The notes under the pieces: generated by a model
What the model was told of the DNA's origin: nothing
Databases searched by the model: none
Seen by the model: only the letters and a program-made list of their open reading frames with translations
Program-made: the position numbers and the translations under genes
In this document: piece after piece, positions 57,920 through 64,000 of the stretch
Numbering within the stretch: position 1 is the first letter of the stretch
Layout: the number at the start of each line of letters is the position of its first letter
Assembly: GCF_001667585.1 (NCBI RefSeq)
Contig: NZ_LZJZ01000032.1
Location: forward strand, 81,729-145,728
DNA length: 64,000 nt
DNA from: Mycobacterium sp. E2733
Lineage (GTDB): Bacteria; Actinomycetota; Actinomycetes; Mycobacteriales; Mycobacteriaceae
Direction of reading: 5' to 3'

Positions 57920-58537
57920 GTGACCAAACTCGCGATCATCTACTATTCGGCCACCGGTCATGGCACCGCGATGGCGCGACGCGTGGCCACCGCGGCCGAG
58001 TCCGCGGGCGCCGAAGTCCGCCTGCGGCACGTCGCGGAAACGCGCGACCCGGAATCGTTTGCCCACAACCCCGCCTGGACCGCGAATTACGAAGCGACTA
58101 AAGATCTTCCGGCGGCTAGGGGCGAGGACATCGTCTGGGCCGACGCGGTGATCTTCGGTTCACCGACCCGGTTCGGCTCTCCCGCTGCGCAATTGCGCAA
58201 CTTCCTCGACTCGCTGGGCGGGCTGTGGGCCGAAGGCAAGCTCGCGGACAAGGTGTACGCGGGTTTCACATCGTCGAACACCTTGCACGGCGGTCAGGAG
58301 ACCACCCTGCTGTCGCTCTACATCACCCTGATGCATTTCGGCGGCATCATCGTCCCGCCGGGATACACCGACCCGCTGAAGTTCGTCGATGGCAATCCGT
58401 ATGGGGTGAGCCTGGTCTCCACGCACGACAACATCAACGAGTTCGACGAGGCCACGGAGAACGCCCTGGATCACCTGGCCCGGCGCGTGGTGGCCGTCGC
58501 CGACCGCCTCGCGTCGCCCGGCGTCACGCCAGAGTGA
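57920..58537 (+). CDS. WrbA-like flavodoxin-fold NAD(P)H:quinone oxidoreductase
   Basis: A 205-residue flavodoxin-fold protein. The FMN phosphate loop is IIYYSATGHGTAMARRVATA (residues 6-25). Ring-binding loops are FGSPTRFGSPAAQLRNFLDS and FTSSNTLHGGQETTLLSLYI, and the C-terminus has THDNINEFDEATENAL. These match type IV quinone reductases. GTG start at 57920. The final residues (SPGVTPE) and the TGA stop lie inside a dispersed palindromic repeat. In M. tuberculosis I recall other genes (Rv2997-Rv3000) here, so this is locus-specific content. Confidence 0.9.
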   Translation: MTKLAIIYYSATGHGTAMARRVATAAESAGAEVRLRHVAETRDPESFAHNPAWTANYEATKDLPAARGEDIVWADAVIFGSPTRFGSPAAQLRNFLDSLGGLWAEGKLADKVYAGFTSSNTLHGGQETTLLSLYITLMHFGGIIVPPGYTDPLKFVDGNPYGVSLVSTHDNINEFDEATENALDHLARRVVAVADRLASPGVTPE

Positions 58538-58570
58538 CTGTGGTGGCCGAACGCCACTCTGGCGTGACGC
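58521..58570. repeat. dispersed palindromic repeat, family A, copy 3 (16-bp perfect stem)
   Basis: GCGTCACGCCAGAGTG (58521-58536) and CACTCTGGCGTGACGC (58555-58570) are perfect inverted copies with an 18-base loop. It lies between the convergent quinone reductase and ilvC genes, ends 6 bases before the ilvC stop, and overlaps the quinone reductase stop codon. Likely works as a bidirectional terminator. Confidence 0.8.
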
Positions 58571-58576
58571 TCGCGA

Positions 58577-59611
<1,035 letters not shown>

Positions 59612-60112
59612 TTACTTGGCCGTGGCGATGCCGCGCGGACCGCGGGACAACGACACCACTCCCGATTGGACTATCTCGCGGATGCCGAACGGTTCCAGCA
59701 CCCGCAGCAGCGCCTCGATCTTGCCGCGGTCACCCGTCGCCTCGATCGTCAGCGCCTCGGTCGATACGTCAATCACCTTGGCGCGGAACAGGTTCACCGC
59801 CTCGATCACCTGACTGCGGGTCCCGGCGTCGGCGCGCACCTTGATCAGCGCGAGCTCGCGGGACACCGCGGCACCCTCGTCGAGCTCGACGATCTTGATC
59901 ACGTTGATCAGCTTGTTGAGCTGCTTGGTGATCTGCTCGAGCGGGGTCTCCTCGGCGCTGACCACAATCGTCATGCGCGACATGTCTTTCTGCTCGGTGG
60001 CGCCGACGGCCAGCGACTCGATGTTGAAGCCGCGCCGGGAGAACAGCGCCGCCACGCGCGCGAGCACACCGGGTTTGTCCTCCACCAACACCGACAGCGT
60101 GTGCGTGTGCAT
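59612..60112 (-). CDS. ilvN: acetolactate synthase small (regulatory) subunit
   Basis: Valine-binding regulatory subunit of acetohydroxyacid synthase, 166 residues. The ACT domain is [20 protein letters not shown] followed by FNIESLAVGATEQKDMSRMT. The C-terminal half includes ELALIKVRADAGTRSQVIEA. Its ATG overlaps the ilvB stop (TGATG), so the two subunits are translationally coupled. The upstream open frame is antisense noise. Named ilvN or ilvH in different genomes; corresponds to Rv3002c. Confidence 0.97.
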   Translation of the reverse strand: MHTHTLSVLVEDKPGVLARVAALFSRRGFNIESLAVGATEQKDMSRMTIVVSAEETPLEQITKQLNKLINVIKIVELDEGAAVSRELALIKVRADAGTRSQVIEAVNLFRAKVIDVSTEALTIEATGDRGKIEALLRVLEPFGIREIVQSGVVSLSRGPRGIATAK

Positions 60113-61980
60113 CAGGCGTGCCCTTCGCTCTCGTCGTCGAACAGCGGGCGAATGCCGCGGGCGGCCTGAATCTCGTCGTTGCTGGTGCCGGCGGCCACCA
60201 TCGGCCACACCTGCGCGTCCGCGCCGACGATGAAGTCGATCACCACCGGCCGGTCGGTGATCGCGCGGGCCTGGTTGATCACGTCCTCGACGTCTTCCTC
60301 ACGCTCGCAACGCAATCCGACACAGCCCAGCGCCTCGGCCAGCTTCACGAAGTCCGGGATGCGATGCGAATGCGTGGCCAGGTCCGTCTGCGAATACCGC
60401 TCCCCGTAGAACAGCGTCTGCCACTGACGCACCATGCCCAGGTTGCCGTTGTTGATCAGCGCGACCTTGATCGGCACGCCCTCGATCGCGCAGGTGGCCA
60501 ACTCCTGGTTGGTCATCTGGAAGCAGCCGTCGCCGTCGATGGCCCACACCTCCGCCTCCGGGCGAGCCATCTTGGCCCCCATGGCCGCCGGGATGGCGAA
60601 CCCCATGGTGCCCAGCCCGCCGGAGTTGATCCAGGTGCGCGGATTCTCGTAGGAGACGAACTGCGCGGCCCACATCTGGTGCTGGCCCACCCCGGCGACG
60701 TACACCGCGTCGGGGCCGGCGATCTGACCCAGCTTCTCGATGACGTATTCCGGGCCGAGGCTGCCGTCGCTCTGCGGACCGTAGCTCAGCGGGTAGGTGG
60801 ATTTGACGCTGTCCAGGTAGGCCCACCATTCGGTCATGTCGAGGTTGCCGGGGATGTCGTAGTGCCGCAGCATCGCGATCAGGTCGGTGATGACGGCTTT
60901 GACGTCGCCGACGATCGGCACGTCGGCATGGCGGTTCTTGCCGATCTCGGCCGGGTCGATGTCGGCGTGAATGACCTTGGCCTCGGGCGCGAAGGTGTCG
61001 AGTTTGCCGGTCACCCGGTCGTCGAAGCGCGTGCCCAGGGCGATCAGGAGATCGCTGCGCTGCAGCGCCGCCACCGCGGCGACCGTGCCGTGCATGCCGG
61101 GCATGCCCATGTGCTGCCGGTGGCTGTCGGGGAACGCGCCGCGCGCCATCAGCGTGGTGACCACCGGGATGCCGGTCAGCTCGGCCAGCTCGCGCAGCTG
61201 CTCGGTGGCCTCGCCGCGGATGACGCCACCGCCGACGTAGAGCACCGGTTTGCGGGCGTCCGCGATCAGCTTGGCTGCCTCGCGGGTCTGCCGGTTGTGC
61301 GGCTTGGTGTTCGGCTTGTAGCCGGGCAGGTCCATGCGCGGCGGCCAGCTGAACGTGCACTGGCCCTGCAGCACGTCTTTGGGGATGTCAACGAGCACCG
61401 CGCCGGGACGGCCCGAGGCGGCGATGTGGAACGCCTCGGCCATCACCTGGGGGATTTCGTCGCCCGAGCGGACCAGGAAGTTGTGCTTGGTGATCGGCAT
61501 CGTGATGCCCGAGATGTCGGCTTCCTGGAAGGCATCGGTGCCGATCAGGGTGCGACCGACCTGGCCGGTGATGGCGACCACGGGCACCGAGTCCATTTGA
61601 GCGTCGGCCAGCGGCGTGACGAGATTGGTGGCGCCGGGGCCCGACGTGGCCATCATGACGCCGACCTTGCCGGTGGCGTGCGCGTAGCCGCTGGCGGCGT
61701 GGCCGGCGCCCTGCTCATGGCGAACCAACACGTGGCGGAGCTTTTTCGAGTCGAACAGCGGGTCGTAAACCGGCAACACCGCGCCACCGGGAATCCCGAA
61801 GATGACCTCGACGCCAAGCTCCTCCAGCGACCTGATCACCGATTGGGCACCGGTAAGTTTCTCGGGCCCAACACGTTTCGGCTTGCCCGTCGAAGATTTC
61901 GCGGCGGGCGTGATCGCGTCGGAGGCGACATCGGCGGCACGTTGCGGCTGTGTGGCGTGCGGCCTGGCTGGTGCGCTCAC
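60112..61980 (-). CDS. ilvB: acetolactate synthase large (catalytic) subunit
   Basis: Thiamine-diphosphate enzyme joining pyruvate with pyruvate or 2-oxobutyrate, the first common step of valine, leucine and isoleucine synthesis; 622 residues. The catalytic Glu is in [16 protein letters not shown]. The ThDP/Mg motif runs from [16 protein letters not shown] to [16 protein letters not shown]-domain sequence [18 protein letters not shown] is present. The GTG at 61980 (MSAPARPH) is chosen because the upstream extension runs into the attenuator. Corresponds to ilvB1, Rv3003c. Confidence 0.96.
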   Translation of the reverse strand: MSAPARPHATQPQRAADVASDAITPAAKSSTGKPKRVGPEKLTGAQSVIRSLEELGVEVIFGIPGGAVLPVYDPLFDSKKLRHVLVRHEQGAGHAASGYAHATGKVGVMMATSGPGATNLVTPLADAQMDSVPVVAITGQVGRTLIGTDAFQEADISGITMPITKHNFLVRSGDEIPQVMAEAFHIAASGRPGAVLVDIPKDVLQGQCTFSWPPRMDLPGYKPNTKPHNRQTREAAKLIADARKPVLYVGGGVIRGEATEQLRELAELTGIPVVTTLMARGAFPDSHRQHMGMPGMHGTVAAVAALQRSDLLIALGTRFDDRVTGKLDTFAPEAKVIHADIDPAEIGKNRHADVPIVGDVKAVITDLIAMLRHYDIPGNLDMTEWWAYLDSVKSTYPLSYGPQSDGSLGPEYVIEKLGQIAGPDAVYVAGVGQHQMWAAQFVSYENPRTWINSGGLGTMGFAIPAAMGAKMARPEAEVWAIDGDGCFQMTNQELATCAIEGVPIKVALINNGNLGMVRQWQTLFYGERYSQTDLATHSHRIPDFVKLAEALGCVGLRCEREEDVEDVINQARAITDRPVVIDFIVGADAQVWPMVAAGTSNDEIQAARGIRPLFDDESEGHA

Positions 61981-62025
61981 TGTACTTTCGTCCTTATTCG
62001 CTCTGGGAGTTTCGCTCTGGGCAAC

Positions 62026-62062
62026 AAAAAACCCCCGACAGCTCATCTGCTGCACGAGGGTT
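62026..62062 (-). terminator. ilvB attenuator: intrinsic terminator
   Basis: On the minus strand AACCCTCG (62055-62062) pairs with CGGGGGTT (62030-62037). An inner CAGC/GCTG stem lies between them, and a run of six Ts (62026-62031) ends the structure. It is a textbook intrinsic terminator between the leader peptide and ilvB, so read-through must be regulated. Confidence 0.88.
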
Positions 62063-62118
62063 GCGCGTTGGTCTGGATAGCTTCAAATGCCGAAGAGGCT
62101 AGTCAGGCACCAACGCGC
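62063..62118 (-). promoter_or_regulatory. ilvB leader: 10-bp stem overlapping the leader peptide
   Basis: GCGCGTTGGT, inside the leader-peptide codons, pairs perfectly with ACCAACGCGC, which directly abuts the terminator (plus-strand arms 62109-62118 and 62063-62072). The loop itself folds into a smaller stem (CTTC/GAAG, TAG/CTA). A ribosome stalled in the leader would disrupt the first arm and free the second to compete with the terminator. Confidence 0.75.
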
Positions 62119-62138
62119 CGACTAATTACTACGAGCAT
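62103..62138 (-). CDS. ilvB leader peptide MLVVISRRVGA
   Basis: An 11-codon frame, ATG CTC GTA GTA ATT then AGT CGG CGC GTT GGT GCC TGA. Five of its eleven residues are Leu, Val or Ile, the products of the pathway. It ends 41 bases before the terminator stem and contains one arm of the long leader stem. This is the arrangement of transcription attenuation known for ilvB operons of related actinobacteria. It is too short for usual gene finders. Confidence 0.82.
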   Translation of the reverse strand: MLVVISRRVGA

Positions 62139-62170
62139 CCCGGGCTGTCCGGCGTTATCCATAACGTCCG

Positions 62171-62200
62171 ACGGTAGCCTTCGCACAGCTCAGCAGTCAA
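62171..62200 (-). promoter_or_regulatory. probable ilvBNC promoter
   Basis: TTGACT (62195-62200) and TACCGT (62171-62176) are spaced by 18 bases on the minus strand, a SigA-like -35 and a TANNNT -10. Transcription would begin near 62164, about 25 bases before the leader-peptide ATG. Confidence 0.55.
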
Positions 62201-62259
62201 ATCCGCCACCGTCGGCTCCGCGGAATCCGGTCCGCCGTGCCGGGTGAAATGATGGTCGC

Positions 62260-62649
62260 ATGGCTACCGGTTCTGCTTCCCACACGCCCGTCGTGATCAA
62301 GGTTTCCCCCATCGCGCACCTGGCCGTCGGATTCCTGACCCTGGGGTTGCTGATACCGGTGATGCTGTGGCCGCTGTCCGTGCCGCTGCTGGCGATCCCC
62401 GTGCTGCTGTCGGCACTGATCGTCCGGCTACGCACCGTCGCCGACGATCGAGGCGTGACGGTCCGCACGCTGCTGGGCAGCCAGACGGTGGGCTGGGATG
62501 ACATCGCCGGGCTGCGCTTTCATCGGGGCTCCTGGGCACGCGCGCACCTCAAGAGCGGCGCTGACTTGCGGTTGCCCGCCGTGACGTTCGCTACCCTGCC
62601 CCAGCTGACCGAGGCCAGTCGCGGGCGGGTGCCCAACCCCTATCAGTGA
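62260..62649 (+). CDS. cfp6: low-molecular-weight antigen CFP6 homologue (bacterial PH domain)
   Basis: A 129-residue membrane-associated protein. Two hydrophobic segments are AHLAVGFLTLGLLIPVMLWP and SVPLLAIPVLLSALIV (about 19-54). They are followed by a PH-like domain with RGVTVRTLLGSQTVGWDDI and GLRFHRGSWARAHLKSG, ending in RVPNPYQ. Strong match in order and sequence to Rv3004/cfp6. Divergent from the ilvB leader. The function is unknown; it was described as a culture-filtrate antigen. An ATG about 18 residues in may be an alternative start in other species. Confidence 0.9.
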   Translation: MATGSASHTPVVIKVSPIAHLAVGFLTLGLLIPVMLWPLSVPLLAIPVLLSALIVRLRTVADDRGVTVRTLLGSQTVGWDDIAGLRFHRGSWARAHLKSGADLRLPAVTFATLPQLTEASRGRVPNPYQ

Positions 62650-62652
62650 GGC

Positions 62653-63513
62653 TCAGGCGATCGGGTTGACCCCGTTGAGCAGCACCCACACCGCGATGCC
62701 GGCGGCGATGCCCACCAGCAGCGCGACAAACGACCCGATGAAGGGACGGTGGGCCCAGCCCCGCCGCGCGTCGAGCCCGTAGCGTCCCGGCCCGCACAGG
62801 ATGACCGCGACGGCCAGGACGATCAGCGTGATCTGGTATTCGTGCCCGTCCGGCAGGAAGTACGTGAAGGTGTGCGGATGCGGCCGCGCCGTGATCGTGG
62901 CCAGCAGCCCGTTGATCAGAAACGCCAGCGCGCCGGCCGCGGCCAGCGGGGTGAACAGCCCCAGCACCAGCAGCACACCCGCGACGAGCTCGCCGCCCGC
63001 GCTGACGTAGGCGAGGATGTCGGCGTGCTGGTAGCCGACGTCGGACAGTGAGTTCTTGAACCCGCCCACCCCGGAGCCGCCCCACCAACCGAACAGCTTC
63101 TGCAACCCGTGGGCGGCCAGCACGACTCCGAGGCCGACCCGCAGTATCAGCAAACCCAGATGCTGGGTGCCGCGCCGGCCGACGTCGTGCAGACGGTCGT
63201 GGTGTTCGTCCCCGTCGATCTCGGCGGGCTCGGCGGCCGTGTGCCGGGCGGATTGTGGCTGGACATAGGGCAGGGGTTCCTGCTGATCGAGCACGTTGTA
63301 ACCCGTCGCCCTGGCGCCGTCGACGCCGGCGTGGTCGCCCATGTAGGGGATGACGGTGGTGGTTCCGGTGGAGGGGTTGAAGTCGCCGGGGTAACCGACG
63401 GGCGTCAGATCATCTTCGGGGTCAACCACACGCGCCGTCGCGGGGCGTCCCGGGGTTGGCTCCGGGGATTCGCCGGGCCGCTGCCAATGTCCGTCATTCG
63501 GTTGACTGGTCAC
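62653..63513 (-). CDS. DoxX family membrane protein
   Basis: A 286-residue protein with a polar, Pro/Asp-rich N-terminal half (about 1-120) and a DoxX domain of four to five membrane helices beginning LGLLILRVGLGVVLAAHGLQ, then KLFGWWGGSGVGGF, GELVAGVLLVLGLFTPLAAA and ALAFLINGLLATITARPHPH. Corresponds to Rv3005c, reported to form a membrane oxidoreductase complex with superoxide dismutase SodA and SseA for oxidative-stress defence. GTG start at 63513. It converges on cfp6 with 3 bases between stops. Confidence 0.9.
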   Translation of the reverse strand: MTSQPNDGHWQRPGESPEPTPGRPATARVVDPEDDLTPVGYPGDFNPSTGTTTVIPYMGDHAGVDGARATGYNVLDQQEPLPYVQPQSARHTAAEPAEIDGDEHHDRLHDVGRRGTQHLGLLILRVGLGVVLAAHGLQKLFGWWGGSGVGGFKNSLSDVGYQHADILAYVSAGGELVAGVLLVLGLFTPLAAAGALAFLINGLLATITARPHPHTFTYFLPDGHEYQITLIVLAVAVILCGPGRYGLDARRGWAHRPFIGSFVALLVGIAAGIAVWVLLNGVNPIA

Positions 63514-63776
63514 GCGTGACAGGGTAAGGGCATTTGTCGCTGAATTGGGGATTTGAGCGGCGCTTTCACCAGGCAATCGGTGGTTTGCCCGCCAAACCGG
63601 CGTGGATCGGCCCGAAATGAGCCCGCTCGCGGCTCGAGCGGGTCAGAAACGGGCCCATTTAGGGCCTCCCGCGCGGGCCGTTGGCCGCCGCCGAAGGCGT
63701 TCCGATCGGGTGGCGCCGGGCGGGCAAAGCGCATGCGTGTGGCGGCGGTGGGCGTACTATCCGTAGCCTGTCGGTC

Positions 63777-64000
63777 ATGCGACTACGGCGCTCGGTTCGG
63801 TGCGGGTTCGCCGCGCTTTGCGCGGCGGTGCTGGTCGCAAGCGGCTGCGCGCGGTTCAACGACGCCCAGTCGCAGCCGTTCACCACCAACCCCGAACTCA
63901 AGCCCCAGCCCAGCTCGACGCCTCCAGCGCGGTTTTGCTGTCGGGCCCCATGATCAGTCCGCTGGTGCTCTCCAGGCAGCCCTGCATCACGCCGGGGGCC
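63777..64000 (+). pseudogene. lppZ: lppZ lipoprotein gene, disrupted by an inverted segment
   Basis: The start is intact: ATG, signal peptide MRLRRSVRCGFAALCAAVLV and lipobox VASGC, then ARFNDAQSQPFTTNPELKPQ. This is the LppZ (Rv3006) N-terminus, a lipoprotein of the glucose/sorbosone-dehydrogenase-like propeller family. After PSSTPP the plus strand changes to ARFCCRAP and a stop at 63951-63953. From about 63926 the minus strand instead reads lppZ-like coding sequence, so the gene is interrupted by an inversion or assembly fold-back. The rest lies off the window. Confidence 0.75.
63919..64000 (-). other. lppZ: inverted lppZ-derived segment
   Basis: Read on the minus strand from 64000 the sequence gives APGVMQGCLESTSGLIMGPD then SKTALEA. 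This matches the stretch that should follow the Pro-rich linker of LppZ in the forward direction (from memory of Rv3006). The junction is at CGCCTCC (63919-63925). That motif would fit both a Ser-Thr-Pro-Pro codon run and the reverse complement of GGAGGCG in Leu-Glu-Ala codons, so the segment appears bounded by short inverted repeats. Confidence 0.75.

Noticed and set aside
60118..62247. 709-codon open frame on the plus strand opposite ilvB
   Set aside because: It is antisense to a fully recognisable ilvB and rich in Arg/Gly/His/Val. Long antisense frames are expected in GC-rich genes, and no domain is recognisable.

Overview
The window is high-GC DNA whose gene order closely follows the Mycobacterium tuberculosis chromosome (as I recall it) from about Rv2913c to Rv3006. 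The organism is therefore a mycobacterium. The missing PDIM/PGL lipid locus, the missing pyruvate carboxylase and pknI genes, and several families of dispersed intergenic repeats suggest a slow grower near the M. avium complex; that placement is inference.

Layout. 1-4.1 kb: two amidohydrolases and ffh (SRP GTPase). 4.2-6.9 kb: an inserted alpha/beta hydrolase and a superfamily 2 helicase. 6.9-11.2 kb: the nitrogen operon amt-glnB-glnD behind a GlnR-like site. 11.3-20.8 kb: ftsY, smc, acylphosphatase, an OsmC protein, a short PIG-L deacetylase, fpg, rnc, a DUF177 protein and sepIVA. At 20.8-21.2 kb sepIVA lies next to a copper-regulon-type permease with a clear RicR-like operator; in M. tuberculosis the PDIM locus lies between these two genes. 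22.4-28.1 kb: coaD, rsmD, a VKOR/DsbA-like disulfide pair, lipN, an aldo/keto reductase and an exported HNH protein. 28.2-32.5 kb: recG, a full-length DAK2-family protein and rpmB.

32.6-37.2 kb is an accessory module: a mycofactocin-type SDR and a second SDR diverge from a SnoaL-like protein, an 84-residue orphan, a DUF1214-like protein and a third SDR. 37.3-47.7 kb returns to the backbone: quinone oxidoreductase, ung, thiL, a DUF3515 protein, ddlA, gpsA, the F420 gene cofC/fbiD, ppk, mutT1 and hupB. 47.9-62.1 kb is dominated by branched-chain amino-acid synthesis: leuDC with a divergent IclR regulator, leuB-serA, and ilvB-ilvN-ilvC behind a complete attenuator (leader peptide, alternative stem, terminator). 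Two tRNA genes and gltX lie inside this block. The right end has cfp6, a DoxX protein and the start of lppZ.

The most unusual observations are these. lppZ appears broken by a short inversion: after about 48 codons the plus strand becomes the antisense of lppZ's own downstream codons, joined at a CGCCTCC motif. The ilv attenuator is fully readable. The permease carries a perfect ATACCC-N5-GGGTAT operator between its promoter elements. Three families of dispersed palindromic repeats occupy gene junctions, and one supplies the last residues and stop codon of a flavodoxin-like gene.
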